Position numbers and translations under genes: made by a program
Notes under the pieces: model-generated
What the model was told of the DNA's origin: nothing
Seen by the model: the letters and a program-made list of their open reading frames with translations, nothing else
Database searches by the model: none
Shown here: positions 24,049-33,471 of the stretch, in pieces
How the letters are laid out: every line of letters starts with the position of its first letter
Position numbering within the stretch: the stretch's first letter is position 1
NCBI GenBank assembly: GCA_963795715.1
Contig: CAWCIY010000003.1
Span: 124,001 to 188,000, forward strand
Origin: JAFEDN01 sp963795715
Lineage (GTDB): Bacteria; Pseudomonadota; Gammaproteobacteria; Coxiellales; Coxiellaceae
DNA: 64,000 nucleotides
Direction of reading: 5' to 3'

Positions 24049-25827
24049 ATGAGTAAAATTGTTAAAAGATTAGCCGAACTTCGGCAACTAATGAAAAAAC
24101 ACGGGCTGGACTTTTATTTTGTGCCAGCGCGTGATGCACACAATAATGAATATGTGCCGGAGTGTTGGCAGCGGCGCGTCTGGATCAGTGGTTTTGACGG
24201 CTCCGCTGGAGATGCGCTCATTGGGCAAGAGCAGGCTTATTTGTGGACTGACTCCCGTTATTTTCTGCAGGCTGAACAGCAGCTGGATTCATCCTGTTAT
24301 CAACTAATGAAACAGACGCAAGGGACGCCACCGATACCACAATGGTTATTGACTCATGGCAAAGGAAAGGTTTGCGGGGTAGATCCTCGTCTAATCAGCA
24401 TTGCTCAAGCCGAGCAATGGTTACAAGCATTGGAAAGCGTTCAAGGCCAATTAAAACCGCTTGATAGCAATCTAATCGATCAAATATGGCAGGATCAACC
24501 CGAATTACCTAAAAAACCAATCCAACAATACCCATTAAAATATGCCGGTCAAACCGCTCAAGACAAAATACAATCTCTACGGCATGCATTGTCGCAAAAA
24601 AAAGCCCAGGCCCATGTGATTACTGCATTGGACTCAATTGCTTGGCTTTTTAATATTCGTGGTTATGATGTCGATTACAATCCGGTTGCTATCAGTTATG
24701 CGATCGTGACTTCCGAGCAAGCGATTTTATTTATCGATCCTGCAAAAGTGCATGAAGCGGATAAGTGGTATTTACAGTCTCAAGGGGTCAGTTTACAACC
24801 GTATCAGGAATTTGGGCCAGCGCTGCAGCAATTATCGGGTGAAGTTTGGGTAGATCCTCAGAGCACAAGCTGGTGGGTGGCGCAACAGCTCCAACAAGCT
24901 ACTTTATCATTAGAAGTTTCCCCACTCTTGCTGATGAAAGCCCGCAAAAATCCAACCGAACTCGCGGGCATGCATGAAGCACATCGCCGGGATGCTCTGG
25001 CCATGGTGCGTTTTTTACACTGGTTGGAAAACACCTGGGCAACCGGCGTTACCGAAATATCGGCAGCCGATGAACTGGAAAAATTCCGTAGACAGGATCC
25101 CATGTGCCTAGACTTAAGCTTTGCCAATATCAGTGGGTTCGCTGCCAACGGCGCCATTGTCCATTATCATTCTACCGAAGCCACTAATCGCCATATTGAT
25201 GATACTAATTTATATCTAATTGATTCTGGAGGCCAATATTGGCAAGGGACCACCGATATTACCCGCACCCTCCATCTTGGTTTACCCACTCTAGAACAAA
25301 GCTTGCATTACACCTTGGTGCTAAAAGGGCATTTAGCTTTGCGGCATACCTTATTTCCCGCAGGCACTTGTGGTGAACATTTAGATGCTTTAGCACGCCA
25401 TGCATTGTGGCAAATGGGGTTGAACTACGGTCACGGAACCGGGCACGGGGTAGGTTGTTATCTTTGCGTACACGAAGGACCGCAACGTATTGCGCCGAGT
25501 CATAGTAAAGTGCCTTTGGAACCCAGTATGGTGGTAAGTAATGAGCCCGGCATTTACTTCACCGACCAGTATGGAATTAGAATTGAAAATCTGTGTGCGA
25601 TCATTGAATCTTTGTCTCCTGCTGATAGCAAAAGCGGAGAAGCTTTTTATACTTTCGAAGATTTAACTAAAGTTCCTTACGCACGAAATCTGATTGATAA
25701 ATCTCTACTAAGTTCGCAGGAAATTCAGTGGATAAATGATTATCATTGTGAAATTTACGAATTATTAGTCGATGATTTAGACGACGATCAACGCGTCTGG
25801 CTCGCCATGGCCACAGCGCCGTTGTAA
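24049..25827 (+). CDS. pepP: Xaa-Pro aminopeptidase (M24B, three-domain type)
   Basis: This 592-residue protein has two creatinase-like N-terminal domains (FVPARDAHNNEYVPE; GFDGSAGDALI) and a C-terminal pita-bread M24 domain. Metal ligands are visible: Asp in LIDSGGQYW, Asp in GTTDITRTLH, His in GHGTGHGVGCYL, Glu in SNEPGIYF and Glu in IRIENL. It removes N-terminal residues before proline. The length and architecture match the eukaryote-like APP1/2 group rather than the 440-residue E. coli PepP, so the symbol is approximate. It is divergent from surE. Confidence 0.9.
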   Translation: MSKIVKRLAELRQLMKKHGLDFYFVPARDAHNNEYVPECWQRRVWISGFDGSAGDALIGQEQAYLWTDSRYFLQAEQQLDSSCYQLMKQTQGTPPIPQWLLTHGKGKVCGVDPRLISIAQAEQWLQALESVQGQLKPLDSNLIDQIWQDQPELPKKPIQQYPLKYAGQTAQDKIQSLRHALSQKKAQAHVITALDSIAWLFNIRGYDVDYNPVAISYAIVTSEQAILFIDPAKVHEADKWYLQSQGVSLQPYQEFGPALQQLSGEVWVDPQSTSWWVAQQLQQATLSLEVSPLLLMKARKNPTELAGMHEAHRRDALAMVRFLHWLENTWATGVTEISAADELEKFRRQDPMCLDLSFANISGFAANGAIVHYHSTEATNRHIDDTNLYLIDSGGQYWQGTTDITRTLHLGLPTLEQSLHYTLVLKGHLALRHTLFPAGTCGEHLDALARHALWQMGLNYGHGTGHGVGCYLCVHEGPQRIAPSHSKVPLEPSMVVSNEPGIYFTDQYGIRIENLCAIIESLSPADSKSGEAFYTFEDLTKVPYARNLIDKSLLSSQEIQWINDYHCEIYELLVDDLDDDQRVWLAMATAPL

Positions 25828-25942
25828 CTGCCCCTCTGGATTTTCAAACTTTTTAAAAGTGCAGAAGGAAGAAGAGAGGGAAAGGTTATGTTTAGCGGGG
25901 GCTGCAACTGCACGATGCTGAATTTGTTAATGAGCAATTTCC

Positions 25943-26998
25943 CTAATCAAAAAATTGTTGCACTATTTGTGGAGTGACCTCAGACAAACTAGCTGGCCGC
26001 CATTGCGGATTGCGATCTTTGTCAATTACCGCAGCGCGTACGCCTTCAATAAAGTCATGACTTTGTAAAAATTTATGAGCTAAATTGAAATTTTCTGCCA
26101 TAACTTCTTCAAAACTATATTCAGCACAATGTTGTAAATGACGTAAAGTGATTTTTAGACTAGTTGGAGATTGCGCCATCAGGGTTTTGACAGTTTCGAG
26201 AGTCCACGGAGTACCTGCTGCATTTAAACTTTCGATTATTTGCTCTACGGAGGAAAAATTAAAATGCTGCATGATTTCCATATAATGCGGTTTTAGCTGC
26301 AAGCTATCTTCTTTTGGCTGCTGGTGAAATTGCTCAACAATTTTAGAAACTGCATCGAAATCATTATTGCGAAAAGGCGTAGTGATCAAAGCCTGTTTTA
26401 ATTCAGGTAACCTTTTGCTGGGAACAACTGCTTGTAACAAACCTAATTGATAGGCGTCCGCAGCCACAATACGCTCTCCAGTCAATGCTAAAAATTTATC
26501 GGTATTTTTAGGCAATTTTGTTAAATGGTAGCCGACCCCTACATCGGGAAAAAAACCAATCCTAGTTTCCGGCATCGCCCACACTAATTCTTCTGTGCCT
26601 ATGTTGTGAGAACCATGTATCGAGACACCGACTCCTCCACCCATTGTAATTCCATCTAAAAAAGCAATATAAGGTTTTGGGAAAGAAAATAGCGCTTGAT
26701 TCATGGCATATTCAGTTTGAAAAAATTGGAAAGCTTGGGCAAAATCCTGCGACTTGGCACAGAATTTGTAAACAGCACTGACGTCACCGCCAGCACAAAA
26801 AGCTCGACCTTCGACGCTAGAAATGACAACTGCTTTAATTGAATCTTGTTGCGACCAAGCTGTTAAATGCTGATGAATTGTGGCGCACATAGATTGAGTT
26901 AATGCATTTAAAGCATGGGGTCTATTTAAGACAATTTCTCCAAGATCACCCCCTATTCCAGGAATTATTTTTAGTAATATTTCAGTATTATCACTCAT
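25943..26998 (-). CDS. Enoyl-CoA hydratase/isomerase family, 3-hydroxyisobutyryl-CoA hydrolase-like
   Basis: This is a crotonase-fold acyl-CoA enzyme of 351 residues. LNRPHALNALTQSM and AFCAGGDVSAVYKF are the N-terminal crotonase signatures, and DGITMGGGVGVSIHGSHNI gives the oxyanion hole. The C-terminal ECH_2 region (HKFLQSHDFIEGVRAAVIDKD followed by NPQW) is diagnostic of the 3-hydroxyisobutyryl-CoA hydrolase branch, which acts in valine breakdown. The start is the ATG at 26998 behind GGAG. It follows the peptide importer genes by 16 bp and may be on the same transcript. Confidence 0.85.
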   Translation of the reverse strand: MSDNTEILLKIIPGIGGDLGEIVLNRPHALNALTQSMCATIHQHLTAWSQQDSIKAVVISSVEGRAFCAGGDVSAVYKFCAKSQDFAQAFQFFQTEYAMNQALFSFPKPYIAFLDGITMGGGVGVSIHGSHNIGTEELVWAMPETRIGFFPDVGVGYHLTKLPKNTDKFLALTGERIVAADAYQLGLLQAVVPSKRLPELKQALITTPFRNNDFDAVSKIVEQFHQQPKEDSLQLKPHYMEIMQHFNFSSVEQIIESLNAAGTPWTLETVKTLMAQSPTSLKITLRHLQHCAEYSFEEVMAENFNLAHKFLQSHDFIEGVRAAVIDKDRNPQWRPASLSEVTPQIVQQFFD

Positions 26999-27014
26999 TC
27001 CACTCTCCAATGAC

Positions 27015-28574
27015 TTACAAACTAGCTAACAATTGCTGAGTATGTCGGTTCTGCGGGTTACTCAATATGGAAACCGTAGCGCCCAATTCGACAATTTTTC
27101 CGCGATGCATCACCGCCATACGATGAGCCAGGTAAGCTACCACGCCTAAATCATGCGTTATTAACAAATAGGAAATACCCAATTCTTCTTGAATCTTTTC
27201 TAACAGTTGCAGTATTTGCTTTTGTATGGATACATCTAAGGCACTGGTGGGTTCATCTAAAATGAGTAATTTGGGCTGCATTGCTAAAGCACGCGCTAAA
27301 CACAATCTTTGTCTCTCTCCTCCAGAAAACTCATGTGGATACCGATGTTTCACTTTTAAAGGCAATTCTACTAATTTTAACAATTGATCCACAGTATGTT
27401 TGTTGCGTACCGTCAACCCTTCCGTGATACTGTCAGCAATGAGCATACGCGGATTTAACGCCGTATAAGGATCTTGAAACAAAATCTGGATATTGCTCCG
27501 CTGCCGGCGCAATGCCCCACCTGATAACGCTAATAAATCAATCCCTCCTAAATAAACACGGCCTTGCGCCATAGACAATAACCGCACAATTGCTTTAGCC
27601 GTGGTTGTTTTACCACATCCGGATTCTCCTACCAAGGCGAACGTTTCACCAGAAGCAATCGTAAAATCGATATCATCAACGGCACGAACATAAGATGTAA
27701 TTCGACGTAAAACTCCAGTTTTTATCGGAAAAAATACTCGCAAATGCTCAACCTTTAATAAATCCACTGATTTTTTTAAGGGATTTTTCCGTGCTTGAGC
27801 GGGCAAAATCGCTTCTATCAGCTTTTTGCTATAGGGATGGTGGGCAGCTTGGAAAAAATATTCCTTGGAGCCAGCATCCACTTTATTCCCTTTTTGTAAC
27901 ACAACAATATCGTCTGCTAGTTTTGCCACTATTCTTAAATCATGACTGATAAACAACACTGACATGTCGCGCTTTTTAGCTAAATTTTGCAGTAAATTCA
28001 GCACTTGCGCCTGCAAAGTTACATCCAAGGCCGTAGTGGGCTCATCGGCAATGAGCAAATCAGGATCACCACTGAGCGCCAGCGCAACCATTGCTCGTTG
28101 GCGCATTCCTCCGGATAACTCGTGAGGATAGCAGCGAAAACAATGTCTAGGGTCCACAATGCCTACTTCTCCTAACAATGAAAACGAGGTTTGGGTAGCT
28201 TGCTTTGTGCTGGCGGCGCGATGTAATTGCAAAGTTTCAATTAACTGTCTTCCTATAGTTAGGACAGGATTAAAGGCGGACATGGCATTTTGAAAAATAA
28301 AACCAATGTTTTTGCCACGAATTTTTCTCATTTTTTGTTCGGAAAAATTTAATAAGTTTTGGCCACTAAAACAAATTTCACTTTGCCAACTGACTTCAGC
28401 GGCAGGAGGTAACAGTTGTATCACTGCTAATGCGGTCATGGTTTTGCCACTGCCGGATTCTCCTACTAAACCGAGACATTTCCCTTTCGCAAGTTCTAAA
28501 TTGAGATTCTCAACTACAACATTATTTCCCAAACGTATGGTTAATTGCTTAATTTGCAGTATAGAGTCACTCAT
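27015..28574 (-). CDS. Oligopeptide ABC transporter, fused ATP-binding subunits (OppD-OppF type)
   Basis: This 519-residue protein has two complete ABC domains, as in YejF/GsiA-type fused ATPases. Domain 1 has Walker A GESGSGKT, signature LSGGMRQR and Walker B LLIADEP. Domain 2 has GESGCGKT, FSGGERQR and LLILDEP. It energises the permeases encoded upstream (oppC- and oppB-like). The start ATG lies within the duplicated 8-bp target of a mini repeat element, so it was formerly fused (ATGA) to the oppC stop. Confidence 0.92.
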   Translation of the reverse strand: MSDSILQIKQLTIRLGNNVVVENLNLELAKGKCLGLVGESGSGKTMTALAVIQLLPPAAEVSWQSEICFSGQNLLNFSEQKMRKIRGKNIGFIFQNAMSAFNPVLTIGRQLIETLQLHRAASTKQATQTSFSLLGEVGIVDPRHCFRCYPHELSGGMRQRAMVALALSGDPDLLIADEPTTALDVTLQAQVLNLLQNLAKKRDMSVLFISHDLRIVAKLADDIVVLQKGNKVDAGSKEYFFQAAHHPYSKKLIEAILPAQARKNPLKKSVDLLKVEHLRVFFPIKTGVLRRITSYVRAVDDIDFTIASGETFALVGESGCGKTTTAKAIVRLLSMAQGRVYLGGIDLLALSGGALRRQRSNIQILFQDPYTALNPRMLIADSITEGLTVRNKHTVDQLLKLVELPLKVKHRYPHEFSGGERQRLCLARALAMQPKLLILDEPTSALDVSIQKQILQLLEKIQEELGISYLLITHDLGVVAYLAHRMAVMHRGKIVELGATVSILSNPQNRHTQQLLASL

Positions 28575-28576
28575 TG

Positions 28577-28629
28577 CAGCAATTCCCGCTGAAGCGAAAT
28601 ACGAAAATTATTCTCAGTGGGAATTTCTG
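28577..28629. repeat. 53-bp palindromic mini-element with 8-bp target duplication
   Basis: The element runs from CAGCAATTCCCGCTGAAGCG to CTCAGTGGGAATTTCTG and is flanked on both sides by ACTCATTG (28569-28576 and 28630-28637). The ends are inverted repeats. The duplicated octamer contains the stop of oppC and the start of oppDF. Confidence 0.85.
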
Positions 28630-28631
28630 AC

Positions 28632-29993
28632 TCATTGCTCTAACCTTAAATAAGGATCAAACACATCTCGCACACCGTCAGCTAATAAGTTAACAGACAA
28701 TACTAAACCAAACATGGATACTAAAGCTGCCAATAAAGGCCACCAAACGACTGGTTCACGCGCAAGCTCCAAACGAGAACTATTAATCATATTTCCCCAG
28801 CTCATCATCGTTGGATCAACACCTACACCAATATAAGAAAGTACCGCTTCGGCTAACACTAAAACGCTGAAGTCTAAAACTACGGTTATAATTACAATAT
28901 GCGCAACATTGGGGATAATGTGCCGCAAAATAATTTGCATTTGCGATACACCCAAAGTTTTTGCCGCTTGCACAAACTCTAATTCTCTAAGCTTTAATGT
29001 TTCCGCTCGAAGGAACCGGCAAAGGTCAGACCAGCCAGTAATCCCTAAAATAAAACATAAAGCCAATAAACGGATATCAGCGCGTTGCACCAAAGTTGGG
29101 TAGGCGTCAGAATGATTGGTCATGTAAACTTGCAGTGCTAGAACCGAAGCTGAGATCAATAACACAGCTGGAATAGAACTGAGCGTGATATAACAGTACT
29201 GGATAATATCATCTATCCAGCCACGAAAATAACCGGCGGCGGTTCCCAATAACAAAGCAAAGGGCAGCATAAAGAGCGTGGTTACCGTACCAATCACTAA
29301 GCCGGTGCGAATACTTTTAAGCGTTTGATAAAATACATCGCGACCAATTTTGTCGGTACCAAAAATGTGGTAATGGGAAGCTAAAAATACAGCCAAAATT
29401 AATAAAATCCATAAAAAGAAAAAAGTAATCCAAATAGAACGCCAAGCAATATTTGTTTTGCCGCAAATGATATTGACAACGCCTTTATACCAAGTCTGCT
29501 TTTGCCATCGAGAGTAACCCCTTACAAAAATGGCAAAAAACGCTAAACCCGAAACCACACCCACTGCTAATCCCGAGGTAATGCGAACTAATAGATTTTT
29601 AGCATTACCGTGAACATATTTGAGCGGTGGGAAGCCATATTTTTTTTCGCCGTTAGGTAAAGTAAACGTAGATTCGGTAAAAGCATGGGCGGCAAAAGGA
29701 GCTGAATAGGTCTTTTCGGTTTGCAGTTCTAAAGGACTTACCAGGTAATCCAATAAGCTATGGACCTCCGAACCGCTGCTACGCCAATAATTTTCGAAAT
29801 GAATGGAATCCAATAAGCCAATGACCATATAAAAAAATAGGATCACAATGGCTGCAGCACTCACGCTCTGGGTGAGTAGCTGTCGCCATGGTTTACGCCA
29901 ATAAGGTCTGCGCAGACCCCAAATCATTAAACCTAAAATACTCAGGGTCATAGCCCATACAAGTCGATCACTCCATAGTAGATCTAATTTCAT
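28632..29993 (-). CDS. Oligopeptide ABC transporter permease (OppC/YejE type) with long N-terminus
   Basis: This 453-residue inner-membrane permease has a normal OppC C-terminal two-thirds. HYHIFGTDKIGRDVFYQTLK introduces the core, and the EAA loop FVQAAKTLGVSQMQIILRHI contacts the ATPase. The first 170 residues add three further hydrophobic segments and a periplasmic stretch, longer than the usual 300-residue OppC. It overlaps oppB by 4 bp. The TGA stop was duplicated together with the oppDF start by a mini-element. Confidence 0.88.
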   Translation of the reverse strand: MKLDLLWSDRLVWAMTLSILGLMIWGLRRPYWRKPWRQLLTQSVSAAAIVILFFYMVIGLLDSIHFENYWRSSGSEVHSLLDYLVSPLELQTEKTYSAPFAAHAFTESTFTLPNGEKKYGFPPLKYVHGNAKNLLVRITSGLAVGVVSGLAFFAIFVRGYSRWQKQTWYKGVVNIICGKTNIAWRSIWITFFFLWILLILAVFLASHYHIFGTDKIGRDVFYQTLKSIRTGLVIGTVTTLFMLPFALLLGTAAGYFRGWIDDIIQYCYITLSSIPAVLLISASVLALQVYMTNHSDAYPTLVQRADIRLLALCFILGITGWSDLCRFLRAETLKLRELEFVQAAKTLGVSQMQIILRHIIPNVAHIVIITVVLDFSVLVLAEAVLSYIGVGVDPTMMSWGNMINSSRLELAREPVVWWPLLAALVSMFGLVLSVNLLADGVRDVFDPYLRLEQ

Positions 29994-30967
29994 GATAGTT
30001 TCACTCTAGGATCGACCACTAAATAAGAAAGATCGGTTAAAATGAGCCCGATTATGTAAAATAGTGTGCCTAGAAACACCATAACCCGCACGATCTCAAA
30101 ATCCTGCTGAGCAATCGCATCTATGGTATAACTACCCAAACCGGGAATGCCAAAAAAAGATTCCAAGATTAGGCTACCTAAAAATAAGGTAGGAATAATC
30201 ACTACGACTCCTGTTAAAATGGGAATCATGGCGTTTTTTAAAACTTGCTTAAATATCACTGCCAAATTTGAAAATCCTTTCGCTCTAGCGGTGCGAACAT
30301 ATTCTTTATGGACTTCTTCTAAAAAAATGGTTCTATACCAACGGGTTTGCGCCCCTATACCACTCACAACTGCAATTAAAATAGGTAGAATTACAAACTT
30401 GAATGCCGACAAGCCTGGCTGATATCCAGAGACTGGGACTAAACGCAGTATTTTTCCGAAGAAAAATTGCCCGCCAATAATATAAAACATGCTGGAAATA
30501 GACATTATTATCACGCAAAAGATAATGGCAAACCGGTCAAAAAAGGTGCCTCTAAATAAAGCAATTAACAACGCAAATGTGATATTCACGATCAGCCCCA
30601 AAATAAGAGTAGGCACTGCGATCGCTAGACTCGGCCACATGCGCTGATAAATGTCATTACTGATATTACGTCCTTGGCTGGATTGACCAAACTTAAAAGC
30701 AAATAGCGCTAAAGATTTTTTATAATACAGCGTATCCGTCAATTTCGACACCCCGGACGCTGAACTGTTATAAAATAAAGGCTTGTCATAACCGAAAGCA
30801 TGCTTCCAAGCTTGCACGGCTTCGAGGCTAAGCCGCTTCTCCCCTAAGTGGACGCGCGCCACATCGTCTGGAGTATTCACCATAAAAAATAGTAAAAAAG
30901 TAATTAAATTTACTCCTATCAAAATAGGTATGGCATAAAAAATTCTGCGAACAATGTAAATAAGCAT
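29990..30967 (-). CDS. Oligopeptide ABC transporter permease (OppB/YejB type)
   Basis: This 325-residue permease begins with the family stretch IYIVRRIFYAIPILIGVNLITF. The EAA loop YVRTARAKGFSNLAVIFKQV is present, as is the C-terminal GTLFYIIGLILTDLSYLVVDPR. I take the start as the ATG at 30967 rather than the TTG at 30973. Ahead of it lies half of a palindromic repeat (CAGCAATTCCCGCTGA) that provides the upstream region. The stop overlaps oppC. Confidence 0.88.
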   Translation of the reverse strand: MLIYIVRRIFYAIPILIGVNLITFLLFFMVNTPDDVARVHLGEKRLSLEAVQAWKHAFGYDKPLFYNSSASGVSKLTDTLYYKKSLALFAFKFGQSSQGRNISNDIYQRMWPSLAIAVPTLILGLIVNITFALLIALFRGTFFDRFAIIFCVIIMSISSMFYIIGGQFFFGKILRLVPVSGYQPGLSAFKFVILPILIAVVSGIGAQTRWYRTIFLEEVHKEYVRTARAKGFSNLAVIFKQVLKNAMIPILTGVVVIIPTLFLGSLILESFFGIPGLGSYTIDAIAQQDFEIVRVMVFLGTLFYIIGLILTDLSYLVVDPRVKLS

Positions 30968-30986
30968 CAGCAATTCCCGCTGAATT

Positions 30987-33149
30987 CTAACATCTCTTCA
31001 CACCCGGGTTATGTTCTCGCCGCCAATAAGTTATAATCAAAGGGATACTGAGAACTAACAGTAAAATAAATATCAACCAAAACGGCCAAGTAATTGGTTT
31101 GTTCCATGTCTCTCGGTATTTAGCCCGCATTTTTCCATCTACACTGTAATATTTCAAAGTATTATACGCCATCGGATTGAGTTTGATCGGTGATAACCAA
31201 GAGTGAGTTAAAATAAATGTGGAAGGATTTATGCCCCAAATCCAAGGACTGTCCTTGCGGACAATTTGCAAAAATTCGTTGATTTTCTGCTGACGTAACT
31301 CCCCATTCGGCAAATCGGCAATGATTTTAAATAACTGATCAGCTTGGGGATTTTGGTAATTCGAAATATTTTCGCCTCCGTATTTTACTTTACCATTAGG
31401 CCCGTACAACAAAAATAAAAAATCTTCTGGATCTGGATAGTCAGCCACCCACGCGTAATAAAATATCTCTACTGCGCCAGTGCGCACTTTATTTTCAAAA
31501 TTATTAGCAAGAGTTGAACGAATATTCAATGATATCCCAAGTTGAGCAAATTGCTTACGATACCAATTATACTGAGCATTTTCATCCGGACTGCCTATAC
31601 TGACCAGGTCCATGTTCAATAATAATGGCTTTTTAGTTTTTGGATCTTTGCCATTTGGATAGCCGGCCTCCGCAAGCAAGGTTTTTGCCTGGGCCAAAGG
31701 TTTCCGTTGCCCATGATCATCTATCCAATCATATACAAACGGATTAATGCCCGCTTGTCCCGCCTGGTAACCAAAAATCCCGGGCGGTATAGGTCCCTGA
31801 GCTGGTATACCACGGCCATTTAAGAAAATACTGATAAAATCTTCTTGATTGATAGCAATATTTAATGCCTGACGTAACTTTGCCTGAGCAGGTGAATAAC
31901 CCCCCACAGCGGGATTTAACATGTTAAAAGCCAGAAAATAAATGAAAGGTTCCACCGTAGTGGTTAATCGGATCCCTTTTTTGATAAAAGCCTGTGTTAA
32001 ATAAGGACGTCCGTTTTGATCTAAATGAATTGCTTGATTAAAACTATCCGAACTGACTCTGGATAAATCATAATATCCCTGTAAAAATTTATTCCACCGG
32101 GGAATACTTTCACGATCTAAAGTAAATACCGCCTGATCAATTAAAGGTAATTTTTTACCTGCATTTTGCAAATACCCCTGCTCTGCATCACCCGGCTCCC
32201 CTTGTGTTGGGAAAAACTCATCACGAAAATGCGGATTTTTACTTAACACCATCTGTCGATTGGGATTATTCACAGTTAACATAAAAGGCCCAGTTCCTAC
32301 GGGATACCAGTCGATAGAAATATTATTTTCCGCCAATCCTTTTTGTGAATAAAAATAAATTGCCTCCCATGGCATGGGTGAAAAAAATGGCATCGCTAAC
32401 CAATATGAAAATTGTGGATAAAATCCACGAATTTTTATTTGGTAATGGTAACGATCAATGCTTTTTGCGCCTTCTAAAGGGTAATTTCTTAAATCAACAT
32501 AACCTTGCGGCAAGGTTTGCAGCTGATTTGCCAGATCGGTCAACCCAATGATGTGCTGGCTCATGAGGCTATAAATAGGTGACCCCACCATAGGATCCGC
32601 TAAACGCTTAATCGCATAAACATAATCATCAGCAGTTAATTCTCGGGTATCACTGTATTTGAAAGCAGCTAGATTGTGGATTTTAGAAATTTTTTCTTTG
32701 CTTAAATGAAAGTAGCGATAATTTCCCAATTTATCTTTAGCAAAAGCGGGATGTGGCTGAAAAAAAATACCTGGACGGATATAAATGTCATAAATGGAAT
32801 AGGCCACTTCGTCGGGATTGGGCGGATTCGGCAATGGCTTTCCTTGAGCGTTAAAATAGCTAATTTGAGGTAAAGCCGAAGCGGTTAACGGCTCCAAAGT
32901 GTAAGGTCTTTTTAAGTAGGCATATTGCAAGGGGGGTTCGTAAATTTGGGCGATGAATTGCGTTTCTTCCACGGTAAATGATTTAGTAGGGTCTAAAGTT
33001 TTGGGTGGGATAACAAAAACCATATAGGCTACATTTTCCGAGCCGGAACGCAAATGTGGGTTATTCCATGTTTGTGCGAAAATCCTTTCGCCAGGAACAA
33101 AGAACAGAGCCAGCAAGAACAAAGTCAGAAAAAAACCTTTAGAATCCAT
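30987..33149 (-). CDS. Oligopeptide ABC transporter substrate-binding protein (SBP family 5) with C-terminal membrane anchor
   Basis: This 720-residue periplasmic binding protein has a signal peptide (FFLTLFLLALFFVPGERIFA) and an SBP_bac_5 body (NVAYMVFVIPPKTLDPTKSF; ADDYVYAIKRLADP; VGTGPFMLT; LRQALNIAINQEDF; YPDPEDFLFLLYGP). It is longer than classic OppA (about 540). It ends in a hydrophobic helix (PFWLIFILLLVLSIPLIITY) followed by basic residues. It is therefore probably tethered to the inner membrane by its C-terminus instead of a lipid. It is first in the oppA-B-C-DF unit. Confidence 0.85.
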   Translation of the reverse strand: MDSKGFFLTLFLLALFFVPGERIFAQTWNNPHLRSGSENVAYMVFVIPPKTLDPTKSFTVEETQFIAQIYEPPLQYAYLKRPYTLEPLTASALPQISYFNAQGKPLPNPPNPDEVAYSIYDIYIRPGIFFQPHPAFAKDKLGNYRYFHLSKEKISKIHNLAAFKYSDTRELTADDYVYAIKRLADPMVGSPIYSLMSQHIIGLTDLANQLQTLPQGYVDLRNYPLEGAKSIDRYHYQIKIRGFYPQFSYWLAMPFFSPMPWEAIYFYSQKGLAENNISIDWYPVGTGPFMLTVNNPNRQMVLSKNPHFRDEFFPTQGEPGDAEQGYLQNAGKKLPLIDQAVFTLDRESIPRWNKFLQGYYDLSRVSSDSFNQAIHLDQNGRPYLTQAFIKKGIRLTTTVEPFIYFLAFNMLNPAVGGYSPAQAKLRQALNIAINQEDFISIFLNGRGIPAQGPIPPGIFGYQAGQAGINPFVYDWIDDHGQRKPLAQAKTLLAEAGYPNGKDPKTKKPLLLNMDLVSIGSPDENAQYNWYRKQFAQLGISLNIRSTLANNFENKVRTGAVEIFYYAWVADYPDPEDFLFLLYGPNGKVKYGGENISNYQNPQADQLFKIIADLPNGELRQQKINEFLQIVRKDSPWIWGINPSTFILTHSWLSPIKLNPMAYNTLKYYSVDGKMRAKYRETWNKPITWPFWLIFILLLVLSIPLIITYWRREHNPGVKRC

Positions 33150-33471
33150 GTTACTCGTACAAATTAGACGTTTTCTAAGTCTTTATAATAGCAATTATTC
33201 AAGTCATATGCGATAATTTTATTATAGGTCAGCAATTCTCGCTGAGTACAGCGAAAATTGCTTCCTGTTTTTATCCTGCGCTCGGCAGAGCCGATGCTCG
33301 GAATGAAGGGGGAGAATCGCGATTCTCCCCCTTGCGATCCCCCATCGCAGGGATAATTTTCTACGAAAATTATTTTTTTATAAAGGTGATTTATTTTATT
33401 AAATCAAATAGTTAAAACTCACCGGGAATTACTGATTATAGGCCCCGCATTTTACACGGGAGGCTCACTTC
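33150..33471. other. 322-bp intergenic region between the peptide importer and the DUF167 gene
   Basis: The region holds the longest preserved palindromic repeat (33230-33434) plus the divergent upstream regions of oppA and the DUF167 gene. I see no gene in it. Confidence 0.7.
33230..33434. repeat. Longest palindromic repeat copy with target duplication
   Basis: This 205-bp copy starts CAGCAATTCTCGCTGAG and ends CGGGAATTACTG. ATTATAGG occurs at 33221-33228 and again at 33435-33442. Parts in order: terminal hairpin, CTTCCTG, GCGCTCGGCAGAGCCGATGC, AATGAAGG, the perfect palindrome GGGGGAGAATCGCGATTCTCCCCC, CGATCCCCCATCGC and AATTTTC...GAAAATT. It serves as the reference copy of the family. Confidence 0.85.

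Noticed and set aside
25828..25942. Possible small gene or RNA between pepP and the hydratase gene
   Set aside because: Only a short inverted GCAGAAGG/CTGCAACTGC-like text without a T-run or start signal is seen.
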